From: Lachnospiraceae bacterium | GTDB lineage: Bacteria > Bacillota > Clostridia > Lachnospirales > Lachnospiraceae | Length of the DNA stretch: 64,000 nt | Assembly (NCBI GenBank): GCA_015057665.1 | Contig: SVDY01000002.1 | Location: forward strand, 106,952-170,951 | Direction of reading: 5' to 3' | Translations under genes and position numbers: made by a program | Notes under the pieces: generated by a model | What the model was told of the DNA's origin: nothing | Seen by the model: only the letters and a program-made list of their open reading frames with translations | The model's database searches: none | In this document: positions 35,763-44,238 of the stretch, one piece after another | How the letters are laid out: each line of letters begins with the position of its first letter | Position numbering within the stretch: the stretch's first letter is position 1

Positions 35763-36077
35763 CTATTTCACCAAATTGCCCGGCCATGTATTTATGCCGC
35801 CCATTTCAACGATATTCGTATATCCTAAGGCAGCAAGCTTGCCGGAAGCCTGTCTGCTTCTTGCACCGCTTCTGCAATATACATAGATTCTCTGATCTTT
35901 CTTTGGAAGTTCCGGAATGTCAGTTATTGTTCCAATTGTCTCATTTGGAATATTCACTGCATCAGGAATATGACCGTTCTTATATTCCTTTGGTGTCCGT
36001 ACATCTACTAAGATATAACCAGTCTCATTCTCGATTCTGTATTTTGCCTCTTTGCTGTCAATTGATACATATCCCAT
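35763..36077 (-). CDS. Rhodanese-like domain protein
   Basis: A 104-residue single rhodanese domain, probably a cytosolic sulfurtransferase. The active-site loop reads YVYCRSGARSRQ with catalytic Cys68, and the CH2 motif is DVRTPKEYKNGHIPDAVNIP. I chose the ATG at 36077 because GGAGGG lies 7 bases upstream; an in-frame ATG at 36116 has none. It lies immediately upstream of the amidohydrolase gene. The sulfur acceptor is unknown. Confidence 0.88.
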   Translation of the reverse strand: MGYVSIDSKEAKYRIENETGYILVDVRTPKEYKNGHIPDAVNIPNETIGTITDIPELPKKDQRIYVYCRSGARSRQASGKLAALGYTNIVEMGGINTWPGNLVK

Positions 36078-36267
36078 ATCTGGTCCCTCCTTTATGGTAA
36101 ACTGATTTAACATCATAATCGTTATTCCTATTAAAACAAGTATAACAGTAATGATTCTTATATGTCTATCCTCTTTTTCATTTTATCAAATCTCTCTCGC
36201 CACGAATACGTTATGCAGTTGAAATAAAAAGCAACTCACGTATGATTACTATTCATCCTATTGGATT

Positions 36268-37179
36268 TTACTCAAGATAAGTTAATTTTCTTAAACTGCC
36301 TTCATCAAAAGTATATTCCGGCGTCCTGAAAGGATAAGTAACTTCTTCTTCATAATACCACGGGTCATCTTTATGCAACGGATTCTTAAGCACATGAAAT
36401 TCCTGGGCGGGCATATATCCCTGGGCCAGCAAAAATACCTTACTTCCTGTTTCATTTTCACAAACGTCCATGATCATTACTACATGTCCCGGACTTCCAC
36501 CTTTGATAAAAACATCCCCTGCTTTTAACTCAGATAATGTTGTATTCTTTGTTTCCAAAGCTTCCATAGATGCCGTTCCCGCATATGCAAATACAATTCT
36601 CATATATTTGACAAATGTTTCGTAGGAATCATCATAGCCTGTCTTTTTATACCAATATGGTTTATCGTTCTCAAAACCAATTCGATACCCTTCTCTCCAT
36701 TTAGAATAAGAAGCTTCAAATCCATCCGACAAATGAAACATAATCTTATCATATTGTTTCACGTTCCAAAGATATTCGGCATACATACGCATCACAGAAT
36801 CGGCACACTGTTGCAGGTCCTCATTTTCAATCGGAAGCTGCAATACTGCTGCATGAGCACGCTGATTCCCTTTTTCTCTTCCATTATATAAAAGGACAGG
36901 ACTTTCTGCTTTTTTTAACGGGTAGTTTCTCAAAAACTCTGAAAAACTTCCCTCTTCAACGGCTGTTCTTTGATATCCATCCGGTGTACGAAAACGGAGC
37001 ATGAAAATATCTTCCTCAGGAGCTATCATTGTTTTCTCCTCTTTTTTCGTTGTATCTTCTTCCCGTACATCATTGAAAGAATCAGTCTCATTATCCTCTT
37101 GTACGGTAAATCTGGTTTCGCAAGAACAAAGTGTTCCTAAAAGTCCAAGTAGAAAAACAAAATATAATAACTTCTTCAA
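36268..37179 (-). CDS. DUF4846 lipoprotein
   Basis: A 303-residue predicted lipoprotein with signal peptide and lipobox LCSC (Cys20). The linker to about residue 50 is acidic. The remaining ~250 residues fit DUF4846: the segments MFHLSDGFEASYSKWREGYR, GSPGHVVMIMD and LLAQGYMPAQEFHVLKNP are typical. His and Asp residues in the GHVVMIMD region suggest an NlpC/P60-like catalytic fold, but this is not proven. It is the last of three minus-strand genes with two small membrane proteins. Confidence 0.8.
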   Translation of the reverse strand: MKKLLYFVFLLGLLGTLCSCETRFTVQEDNETDSFNDVREEDTTKKEEKTMIAPEEDIFMLRFRTPDGYQRTAVEEGSFSEFLRNYPLKKAESPVLLYNGREKGNQRAHAAVLQLPIENEDLQQCADSVMRMYAEYLWNVKQYDKIMFHLSDGFEASYSKWREGYRIGFENDKPYWYKKTGYDDSYETFVKYMRIVFAYAGTASMEALETKNTTLSELKAGDVFIKGGSPGHVVMIMDVCENETGSKVFLLAQGYMPAQEFHVLKNPLHKDDPWYYEEEVTYPFRTPEYTFDEGSLRKLTYLE

Positions 37180-37211
37180 AATCTTTTCACCTCTTTTCTC
37201 AGCACAAAGTA

Positions 37212-37595
37212 TTAATTCCAGTCTAATGCATATTCTCCAGTCGCAGAATAAAATCGAATCATTAATGTATAACGACTAGGATGTTTCGATTTAAATATTG
37301 TTGTATGATTACCCTCGTCTAATCGTAACACTGTCTGCTTATTTTTATCAATCAGTTCAACAGACATCCTTCCTCCTGTTAATCTGGCATCCAATTTGAA
37401 ATTATAATTACGACCCTCTTCCAATTTAATGATTCGTTTCATATAACCGTTACAAGAAGTAAAAGTTGCTTTTTTACAGCTTTTACCACCAATAAACATA
37501 ACTGCACTTTTAACTGTGATAGGTATAAGACCACTCATATACAGAACATAAATGAGTGCAAAAACCAATAGAAATATTATAAATAATTTTATCAT
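37212..37595 (-). CDS. Small single-span membrane protein
   Basis: A 127-residue protein with an N-terminal span (MIKLFIIFLLVFALIYVLY) and a beta-rich C-terminal domain of about 85 residues that ends in a FYSATGEYALDWN-like strand and could be extracytoplasmic. I do not recognise the family. I start it at the ATG at 37595, 10 bases after a GAGGAG site and one base after the upstream stop; the frame is open to 37715 but overlaps the previous gene. It lies between another small membrane protein and the DUF4846 lipoprotein. Confidence 0.65.
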   Translation of the reverse strand: MIKLFIIFLLVFALIYVLYMSGLIPITVKSAVMFIGGKSCKKATFTSCNGYMKRIIKLEEGRNYNFKLDARLTGGRMSVELIDKNKQTVLRLDEGNHTTIFKSKHPSRYTLMIRFYSATGEYALDWN

Positions 37596-37596
37596 A

Positions 37597-37839
37597 TTAT
37601 TCTTTCTCCTCATCGTCTTTATTCTTATTCTGGGAATCAAGAGTAGCGCCAAACAGCATTCCCATTGCCAGTCCCATAACCATAAAAATAGACATATGAT
37701 CAGTTGCAGAGCCAATTGCCAGGCCTATCGACATTCCAAGGCACATGCCAATTGGCATCCAGTATGTCTTACCTTCTTTGTTATCATGTTGCATTTCTTC
37801 ATTTGATTTCTTTTTTTCAATTTTCATAATAATCATCAA
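37597..37839 (-). CDS. Small glycine-zipper-like membrane protein
   Basis: An 80-residue protein with charged ends and a central Gly/Met-rich hydrophobic stretch (about 28-68) in which glycines recur every four residues (GMCLGMSIGLAIG, then GLAMGMLFGA), so it can form one or two tightly packed spans. The C terminus is a Lys/Asp/Glu tail. Family and role are unknown. An AAGGATTG site precedes the start. It opens a probable three-gene unit. Confidence 0.6.
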   Translation of the reverse strand: MMIIMKIEKKKSNEEMQHDNKEGKTYWMPIGMCLGMSIGLAIGSATDHMSIFMVMGLAMGMLFGATLDSQNKNKDDEEKE

Positions 37840-37940
37840 TCCTTCTTGTTATAGCTTTTTTTTATTATAACAAACAGTCAATAAAATAAACAGTCTTCAA
37901 TTCTTACAATTATGTTAATATCACTATTTCACGAAATATG

Positions 37941-37974
37941 TTGACAGACGACATATGTCGTGTTACGATATAAT
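37941..37974 (+). promoter_or_regulatory. padR promoter with overlapping operator
   Basis: TTGACA at 37941-37946 with TACGAT at 37964-37969 (17-base spacer); a TATAAT at 37969-37974 is an alternative -10 at a longer distance. The perfect palindrome ACGACATATGTCGT (37948-37961) lies between the two boxes, and half sites ACGACATAT (37995-38003) and CGACACATAT (38011-38020) follow. PadR repressors bind such ATGT/ACAT dyads and often repress themselves. Confidence 0.75.
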
Positions 37975-38066
37975 CACAGTAGATATATCGATTAACGACA
38001 TATCATCGCGCGACACATATAACTGATTCTATACATTTCGCAAAACTGAAAAAGAAGGTGAATTCA

Positions 38067-38378
38067 TTGAAAAAAAGCGAACCAATGTCCGAAAGTTATT
38101 ACTACATTCTTCTCTGCCTTTCCAAAAGTCCAAGCCATGGTTATGGTATTATGCAGATGACCAGCGAATTGTCAAAAGGAGAAGTAACCATCGGATCCGG
38201 AACTATGTATGGTGCTACCAGCAACATGCTTAAAAAAGGCTGGATCACAGAAATTATGAGTACAGAACCAGGGCTGGAACGAAAAAGACTCTACCAATTA
38301 ACAGAGCCCGGCAAGCATGCATTAGAAACCGAAATCAAACGTTTACAGAGAATGTTAGACAGTGCGAAAGGGGTGTAA
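38067..38378 (+). CDS. PadR-family transcriptional repressor
   Basis: A 103-residue PadR regulator, short type. The winged helix includes SHGYGIMQM, SGTMYGATSNMLKKGWI and a C-terminal dimerisation helix. The frame opens at a GTG (38058), but a TTG at 38067 is better placed behind AGAAGG; an ATG at 38085 is also possible. The promoter carries a palindromic operator, so autorepression is likely. It is followed 3 bases later by a DUF2812 membrane protein, the usual partner of this PadR type. Confidence 0.88.
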   Translation: MKKSEPMSESYYYILLCLSKSPSHGYGIMQMTSELSKGEVTIGSGTMYGATSNMLKKGWITEIMSTEPGLERKRLYQLTEPGKHALETEIKRLQRMLDSAKGV

Positions 38379-38381
38379 CAC

Positions 38382-39308
38382 ATGTCAAAAGATTACAAAA
38401 CATCTTACAAAGTATATACTGCATGGAACTATGAGAAAGAGATCGAAGACTTAAATAGAGCATCTGCGGAAGGCTGGCAGTTAATCAAAGGCGGCTGCTT
38501 CCATAGCAGATTTAAGAGAAATGAGCATATTCAGTACCGTTATCAGTTGGATTATCCAGGTACCATTGAAGACATGGGAAGATATATTGAAACATTCCAT
38601 GAACAAGGCTGGGAATATATCAACTCAACATTCAACGGCTGGCACTATTTCCGCAAATTATACGACCCTTCTCTTCCGGAAGAAGAATATGAAATCTTTA
38701 CCGACCATTCTTCCTTAAAAGAGATGAATGGGCATTGGGTGAAATTAGCTTCTATCTTATGCGGCATCATTGGAGTTGCGACAATTTTCTTTATCATAGA
38801 GCAGATATTCCATCCTAACCTCCCACATTTCGTTTCAATTATCACCAATATTCTGATTCTTGCTGTATTTGCAAGAGGGATTATAATTATGAAGGATCCG
38901 GATAAGAAAAAGAATATAAATGGCGATTCTTACATATTCCTGGCTTTGATCCTGTTTTTGGTAATAGGAAACGGTGCTAATCTTTTTCTTACTTCACAAC
39001 GACCATTTTATAATTCTGTTTATGCCGGCGATACCATTTCACCAATCTCAAACAGCTTAGAAGACGGAATCGAATGGACAGCTCTCCCTATCAAATACAA
39101 AGACAACTATTATATGGATCTTACTATTACAGCAGATGCACCTATCTGTTTTACACTTATCAATGAAGCAAAAGAAATAATCTACACTGTAAAAGAAAGT
39201 TCCTTTGAGGAAACTGACGTAAAACTTCCTTTGGAAAAGGGAGAATATAAAATCATTTTATCTGATTTTGAGGGAGGAGCGGTGAGTATTACTGCTGACA
39301 TTGATTAA
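38382..39308 (+). CDS. DUF2812 membrane protein
   Basis: A 308-residue protein with an N-terminal DUF2812 domain (about 10-100, including WNYEKEIEDLNRASAEGWQL and FHEQGWEYINSTFNGWHYFR), three hydrophobic spans (about 122-142, 150-168 and 183-204) and an extracytoplasmic beta-rich tail (about 215-308). Its start lies 3 bases after padR with an AGGGGTG site. PadR-DUF2812 pairs are widespread in Firmicutes and are thought to respond to envelope stress or antimicrobial compounds; the molecular role is not known. Confidence 0.85.
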   Translation: MSKDYKTSYKVYTAWNYEKEIEDLNRASAEGWQLIKGGCFHSRFKRNEHIQYRYQLDYPGTIEDMGRYIETFHEQGWEYINSTFNGWHYFRKLYDPSLPEEEYEIFTDHSSLKEMNGHWVKLASILCGIIGVATIFFIIEQIFHPNLPHFVSIITNILILAVFARGIIIMKDPDKKKNINGDSYIFLALILFLVIGNGANLFLTSQRPFYNSVYAGDTISPISNSLEDGIEWTALPIKYKDNYYMDLTITADAPICFTLINEAKEIIYTVKESSFEETDVKLPLEKGEYKIILSDFEGGAVSITADID

Positions 39309-39328
39309 ATATTCTGATCTTTTCTAGC

Positions 39329-39472
39329 ATGGAAATCTTATTATATCCTCTTATTATTATTTTTGGACTCTTAGGTGCAGGAACATCCATCGGTTTTTTT
39401 GTTTATCTGTTCATTGTACTTACGCAGAAAATTAAAAATAAAATAAAGTATGGAGCATCTCTTTACGATTAA
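39329..39472 (+). CDS. Possible 47-residue single-span membrane peptide
   Basis: An open frame starting MEILLYPLIIIFGLLGAG with one long span (about 4-32) and a basic, then neutral tail (QKIKNKIKYGASLYD). It lies 20 bases after the DUF2812 gene in the same direction and ends just before a terminator, which favours it being real. No clear ribosome-binding site precedes the ATG, so translation may depend on coupling or may not occur. Confidence 0.4.
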   Translation: MEILLYPLIIIFGLLGAGTSIGFFVYLFIVLTQKIKNKIKYGASLYD

Positions 39473-39476
39473 ATAA

Positions 39477-39536
39477 AAAAGGAAGCATTTTTATTCAGTT
39501 TCTGTTAATCAGATTCTGTATCAAAATACTTCCTTC
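39477..39536. terminator. Bidirectional terminator behind the PadR unit
   Basis: GGAAGCATTTT (39481-39491) pairs with AAAATACTTCC (39523-39533) with one mismatch, extended by flanking A/T. A and T runs on both sides let it serve the PadR unit and the convergent GNAT gene. Confidence 0.6.
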
Positions 39537-39541
39537 TTATT

Positions 39542-40042
39542 TTATATTATATGATGATATGTCATGACCGGAGTCCCATTCTCAAATGTAACATCAATCA
39601 GATTCCCTTTTGACTTCTCCATCAACTTCTGACTTGCAAGATTGGAACCTTCCACACAGCTCTTAAACTCACCCACTCCTGTTCTCTCTTTCACCGACTC
39701 AAGAAATAAAGAAAGGGCACGAGATCCAATTCCCTGTCTATGATATCTTTTAAAAAGTTCAATCGCAAATTCCCATGGTTCTTCCGATAATTCCGATATC
39801 CCTATATACCCGCAAAACAGATTTTCATCTTTGCGGATAATGGCACAATAAAGGGCATCCTCTCTATGAATCTCTTCCTCATAAAATGACATGGTATCTT
39901 CTGTCTGATAATCTGCTTTGTTGTTTTTCCCTTCCGCTAAGACCTGTCCAAAAAGAACATATTCTTCTTGCCTGATCTGTCTCAACAGGATTGTCTCGTT
40001 TTCGCCTAATAATCCATTCTCATCAAAAAAATTCCACCCCAT
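39542..40042 (-). CDS. GNAT-family N-acetyltransferase
   Basis: A 166-residue acetyltransferase. The GNAT core is visible as FCGYIGISELSEEPWEFAIE followed by the acetyl-CoA loop RYHRQGIGSRAL (about 112-123). The pattern resembles RimJ/RimL-like enzymes, but the substrate is unknown. The ATG has a GGAAG site. It lies 19 bases downstream of the PH-domain pair and may be co-transcribed with it. Confidence 0.8.
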   Translation of the reverse strand: MGWNFFDENGLLGENETILLRQIRQEEYVLFGQVLAEGKNNKADYQTEDTMSFYEEEIHREDALYCAIIRKDENLFCGYIGISELSEEPWEFAIELFKRYHRQGIGSRALSLFLESVKERTGVGEFKSCVEGSNLASQKLMEKSKGNLIDVTFENGTPVMTYHHII

Positions 40043-40061
40043 GATTGTATCTTCCTTTCCA

Positions 40062-41543
40062 TTATCGCTCTAAGATTTTCTCTTTTAACTGTCCCAGTTT
40101 TGTCTCTGTAAAATATGGTATATCATGATTTCTGTTGGCCGTAGAAGCCAAAAGAAACACGATTGCTTTCCGAATCTGAAAATGCTTTGCCATAATATTC
40201 TGACTTGCGCTAATATATTGAATCTTATCGTATTTTATAAAAATAAATCGTCTTCCAAATACACCTTTGCAAATTCCAAGAAAGTCTTCTTCCATGTTAT
40301 ATCCCTCAGTTTTATACTTAAGAAAAAGAATCCAGATAATAAGGAATAGAATCCCAACAGTAACCGGGGTCGCAACAAAAAACAGTTCAGGAAACAGATC
40401 TGTAATAACAAACAGACTTATAAATAACAGAATTGTTATGATTGAAAAAGGAATCATCCATACAAACCAAACAGATACCGGCTGTTTTTCCATCCTCATC
40501 TCCCGACAGTCAGAAAACTCCGGAAGCAGACGCTTAATTTCATCTAGTATATGTTCTTCTTTATCGTACATAAGGAAAAAGGATTTTTCTTCTTCCTGAT
40601 TATCTCCCATCCCAACATTAATCAAATCAACGGTATAATATTTCATGAAACGTGCCTGTGGAGACTGTATCAGTCGAATGGCATTAATTTTGTCGATTGG
40701 AATCGTATAATTGACTTTCTTCAATAAACCATACTGAATATGTAAGCTGTCTCCTTTTCTAGCTACCTGAAATCCATAATACTGTATAAACCCTTTTACA
40801 ATGGTCCAGATAGAGGAAAATGCAAAAAGGACAAGAATCAAGATACTTGACAACTGTCCAGATAGACTATTCTCACCGGAACTTATTACATTTCCTGCAA
40901 TTCCGACAAGGCCTCCCATAGCACCCAAAGCAATCAGCACACTGAGAAAACGAATGGATAATAGTCCATGAACTATCATCTGCTCCATACCCGCCGCTTT
41001 TACATCCGGGCTGATATTCACATCATTTTCATCATGATTAACCAATTTATCTTCTTTTCGTTTCATAAGACTCATGATGTAATTTTTAAAGTCTTCTGCG
41101 TCCTTTTTCTTTAAAACAATAACAAGATCTGTAGAATCTGCCGTTGACATACTATTGGTATCCATCTTGACTTTACAGGTTCCCATCAGGATTTCAAATA
41201 AATTCTGTTCCGTGTTAATATTGGAAATATTTTTAATCCCTATTGTCTTTTTTTGATATTTTAACGTATTTCTTTCATATATGACAGAAGTGCCATCCAC
41301 GCAGATATATGTTTTGCACCAGATAATATATTGAATCAACAAAATAATAAAAATGAGAGCAAATAAACCACCCAATATCACAAAAAGCCAGAATAATCCA
41401 TCTTCTGTTCTGCTGATATCCTTTATCATCTCCGGATCATCAATAAACTGCCAGAAAAGAATGCCCAATAATACCCAGAAGCCGGCACCGGTCTGCTCTA
41501 AAATTACCGATATATGATTACGAAATTTCTTCTTCTCTTCCAT
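40062..41543 (-). CDS. PH-domain membrane protein, YdbT-like
   Basis: A 493-residue protein with paired hydrophobic spans near 15-75, 195-250 and 365-410, alternating with three bacterial PH-type (bPH2) domains, for example around TYICVDGTSVIYERNTLKYQ and the IPIDKINAIRLIQSPQ motif. This matches YdbT. I start it at the ATG at 41543 with an AGAGG site 7 bases upstream; it then overlaps the YdbS-like gene by 26 bases. In B. subtilis ydbS-ydbT are linked to sigma W and antimicrobial resistance; the mechanism is unclear. Confidence 0.85.
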   Translation of the reverse strand: MEEKKKFRNHISVILEQTGAGFWVLLGILFWQFIDDPEMIKDISRTEDGLFWLFVILGGLFALIFIILLIQYIIWCKTYICVDGTSVIYERNTLKYQKKTIGIKNISNINTEQNLFEILMGTCKVKMDTNSMSTADSTDLVIVLKKKDAEDFKNYIMSLMKRKEDKLVNHDENDVNISPDVKAAGMEQMIVHGLLSIRFLSVLIALGAMGGLVGIAGNVISSGENSLSGQLSSILILVLFAFSSIWTIVKGFIQYYGFQVARKGDSLHIQYGLLKKVNYTIPIDKINAIRLIQSPQARFMKYYTVDLINVGMGDNQEEEKSFFLMYDKEEHILDEIKRLLPEFSDCREMRMEKQPVSVWFVWMIPFSIITILLFISLFVITDLFPELFFVATPVTVGILFLIIWILFLKYKTEGYNMEEDFLGICKGVFGRRFIFIKYDKIQYISASQNIMAKHFQIRKAIVFLLASTANRNHDIPYFTETKLGQLKEKILER

Positions 41544-42018
41544 CTTCCATCCTCTGCTGCGCAACAATCTGATTAATTCTGTTTTTCAGGCTTTCTGCAA
41601 TTGCCTCCGCTTTTTCTTTTTGTAAAAAACGGATTGTCACATCTCCTCCAGCTGTCGTAACTTTTACTTTTGCCACATGAAAAATACGGTCTATCGGTCC
41701 CTGTTCTGTCTGAAGTTTGTGTAAACGTTCAATTGGTACAATATTTCGTTTTACAAACAAGTATCCTTCCTCAATATCAATACACTCTTCATTGATAGAG
41801 TAACGATATCTGTGATAGCGAAAATACGGACTGATTGCAGCATTTAAAATCAATATCCCCCCAATAACAAAGGAAATTATTATCCCAATCTGAATACGAT
41901 CCGGTACGAACCATAAAATATTCACTAACATGAGAACCATAAGTCCAATGAAGGTTCCCAATACCGTAGCCGTATACATACAGCCTAAAGCACCTTTTGA
42001 TAATTTCTCATATGTCAT
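41518..42018 (-). CDS. PH-domain membrane protein, YdbS-like
   Basis: A 166-residue protein with two N-terminal spans (about 13-36 and 42-62) and one bPH2 domain (about 70-150), including CIDIEEGYLFVKRNIVPIER and the LQTEQGPIDR segment. It is the usual short partner of the YdbT-like protein and overlaps its start. A GGAGGAAT site precedes the ATG. The pair probably forms one membrane complex. Confidence 0.85.
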   Translation of the reverse strand: MTYEKLSKGALGCMYTATVLGTFIGLMVLMLVNILWFVPDRIQIGIIISFVIGGILILNAAISPYFRYHRYRYSINEECIDIEEGYLFVKRNIVPIERLHKLQTEQGPIDRIFHVAKVKVTTAGGDVTIRFLQKEKAEAIAESLKNRINQIVAQQRMEDGREEEIS

Positions 42019-42047
42019 GTACTGCCATTCCTCCGTTTCTAAAAAGA

Positions 42048-42081
42048 AAAGACATCCGGAAAAAACAATCCGAATGTCTTT
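42048..42081 (-). terminator. Terminator of the AEC transporter transcript
   Basis: AAAGACATCCGGA (42048-42060) pairs with 42069-42081 with one mismatch and is flanked by A/T runs on both sides. It lies 16 bases past the AEC stop. Confidence 0.75.
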
Positions 42082-42097
42082 GTTTTTCTAGTTATTA

Positions 42098-43006
42098 TTA
42101 TAACATAATCAGTAATAAAATCACAATACACACAATGCTGCATATAATAGAAATGGAATTCACTGCACTGGAAAGACCTACATCACTCTTTAATTCTTCT
42201 GTAAACGCTGGTGCTGCAGAGGCAATCGGGCTGAACGCCAAAATGACAAGTGCCTGACGGACTTCTAATTGAAATGGAAGAAGGAAGTAACAGCCTCCGG
42301 CAATCAGAGCTGCAACGCCATACCGTACTCCTAAGATACGAATGATATCCTTTGTCTGGCTCTTATCTCCGGACAGTTTAAATCCTACACCAATCATCAG
42401 CATGGCAACAAAAGCATTTCCATTTGCAATAATCTGAGCAAAATCAACCACTGGTCCCGGAATTGGAATGTGTAAAAGGTTCATAACTACGAGAATGACA
42501 TAACAGTCAAATGCAACTGATTTGGAAAGGGATTTCACAATTCTCTTTGGTGAAAATCTTCCTCCTTCTTTTACAATCGCTGCAATACTATAGGAGCCGC
42601 CAAGACAAATACAGGCATTCCCTGTATCAAAAAGACTGGTGGTGATTACTCCCATAGGTCCTAAAAAACTCTGCACAAAAGGCAGTGTGAAATTACCTAT
42701 GTTATAACCTGCTGTATTCAGTATGGCAAAACTTTGTTTTTCTTTTCCTGATTTTATATTGACCAGATAGGCAATCATCATATAAGCAATACCGCCTCCC
42801 AGACCGATCAGTGCCAATGACAGCATGGAAGGATCTATCTGTTTCCCGGCAAAACTGGTTACAATTGCCGCTGGCAATGTGATTTTAACAACGATTTTAG
42901 ATAACAAGCTGAAATCTTCCGCTTTAAAAAAACCAATCCGCTGAAGTGCATAGCCGAGTATGATAATCGCTACGAAGCATCCGGCACGAACTAATATTTC
43001 CTGCAT
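42098..43006 (-). CDS. AEC-family (auxin efflux carrier type) transporter
   Basis: A 302-residue membrane protein with about ten spans and the features of AEC carriers: a GYxLQRIGF opening, KIVVKITLPAAIVTSF (span 2) and IGLGGGIAYMMIAYLV. Bacterial members such as MleP and MdcF carry malate, malonate or other organic acids. It begins 29 bases after the second DctP gene and probably shares its transcript, which fits with a carboxylic-acid theme. The ribosome site is weak (AAAGTGAA). Confidence 0.85.
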   Translation of the reverse strand: MQEILVRAGCFVAIIILGYALQRIGFFKAEDFSLLSKIVVKITLPAAIVTSFAGKQIDPSMLSLALIGLGGGIAYMMIAYLVNIKSGKEKQSFAILNTAGYNIGNFTLPFVQSFLGPMGVITTSLFDTGNACICLGGSYSIAAIVKEGGRFSPKRIVKSLSKSVAFDCYVILVVMNLLHIPIPGPVVDFAQIIANGNAFVAMLMIGVGFKLSGDKSQTKDIIRILGVRYGVAALIAGGCYFLLPFQLEVRQALVILAFSPIASAAPAFTEELKSDVGLSSAVNSISIICSIVCIVILLLIML

Positions 43007-43035
43007 ATTTCATTTCACTTTCTTTTTATTTCTTC

Positions 43036-44085
43036 TTAATTTCCTTCAAATAATAAAATATCGTTTATTTTTTTCCGTTCTTGTACTATTCTATCAATAA
43101 TATCCATATAATCAGCACAGTATTTTTCATATAAAGGAGCCATCTTTTCACGCAAACGAATCAGTTCAATTTCTGAAAGAATAATCTCCCTGCACCCGTA
43201 AGCCAACACATTGGTTCTGGCAGCTTCTTCGTGTTCTTTCCAAAGCTGCTTTTCGTATTCCGCTGCATCTTTAGCGCAATTCCTGATTATCTCAAAATCT
43301 TCATCTGATAATAATCTCTGTGTCTCTCCTGCAATTAATTGTATCTCAGGGACTCTTGTGTGTTCGTCCAATGTATAATATCTCGCTACTTTGTAATGGG
43401 AAGTTGCATGATAAGAGGACCAGTTATTTTCTGCAGCATCAATCTCTTCTGTTTCAAAAGCAGAATAAACTTCAGAGTAGGCCCGGTCAATTGGATTTCC
43501 ACCTAACAAAGTGATCATATCTTTCATCAACTGAGACTCCTGTACCCGGATATTCATACCTTCTATATCATCCAGGGAATCAATTGGTTCTGTAGAATAA
43601 AAACTTCTGGCACCGGCATCAAACCATGCCAGCGGAACCAGATCAAGTTCATAAAAACTATCCCAAAGTTCATCGCCAATATCACCATTTAGAACCCTCC
43701 ACATATGAGATGAGTCTTCATAGAGAAAAGGAAGCTGAAGAACATTCAGTTTGGGAATTTCATCAGAAAGAGAGGATAAAGATACTCTGGCAAAGTCAAC
43801 ACCGCCAAACTTCATCTGGTTAACAATCTGCTGCTGGGTACCAAATTCTGCATCATATTTAACCTGAATATGAATTCTTCCACCGCTTCTCTCCTTTACC
43901 AGTTCTGCAAATCTGGCAGCCGCGTGTGAAGTAGGATAATTTGCAGGCTGATTCTCTGCATAGGTAAATACATATTCTGGTTTTCCGCTGTCTTGATTCA
44001 TTTCAATGTCAGTACACCCCGGCAACAACATTCCAACAATTATAATGAAAATAAAAAGCATCATAGTATTCTTTATCGTCTTCAA
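43036..44085 (-). CDS. TRAP transporter substrate-binding lipoprotein (second DctP)
   Basis: A 349-residue DctP-family lipoprotein with signal peptide and lipobox LLPGC (Cys24). The conserved ligand-binding arginine lies in MNIRVQESQL, followed by GGNPIDRAYSEVYSAF. I start it at a TTG at 44085 with AGGAGG 8 bases upstream; an upstream in-frame ATG lacks a site. It is separated from dctPQM by a strong terminator and is followed by an AEC carrier instead of its own membrane subunits, so it may share the DctQM pair or feed the AEC system. Confidence 0.82.
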   Translation of the reverse strand: MKTIKNTMMLFIFIIIVGMLLPGCTDIEMNQDSGKPEYVFTYAENQPANYPTSHAAARFAELVKERSGGRIHIQVKYDAEFGTQQQIVNQMKFGGVDFARVSLSSLSDEIPKLNVLQLPFLYEDSSHMWRVLNGDIGDELWDSFYELDLVPLAWFDAGARSFYSTEPIDSLDDIEGMNIRVQESQLMKDMITLLGGNPIDRAYSEVYSAFETEEIDAAENNWSSYHATSHYKVARYYTLDEHTRVPEIQLIAGETQRLLSDEDFEIIRNCAKDAAEYEKQLWKEHEEAARTNVLAYGCREIILSEIELIRLREKMAPLYEKYCADYMDIIDRIVQERKKINDILLFEGN

Positions 44086-44188
44086 ATCCCCGTCCTCCTG
44101 CAATTCTTTCTGTATCCCATCTGCCATCTTATACCTCGCCGCCCGCGAAGCCGGGAGTTATCTCCCATTACGATACATTATAAATGAT

Positions 44189-44220
44189 AAAAGGTGCTGC
44201 CACAAGTGGCAACACCTTTT
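44189..44220. terminator. Strong terminator between dctM and the second dctP
   Basis: AAAAGGTG and TGCCAC arms pair with GTGGCA and CACCTTTT around AA, with one mismatch. Runs of A and T flank it, so it can stop transcription from both sides; it follows dctM by 18 bases. Confidence 0.85.
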
Positions 44221-44238
44221 TAGGAATCTTTATAAATC

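Noticed and set aside
44085..44190. Promoter TATAAT near 44180 for the second dctP gene
   Set aside because: A matching -35 (TTGTGG) falls inside the terminator hairpin and matches poorly, so it was not listed as a feature.
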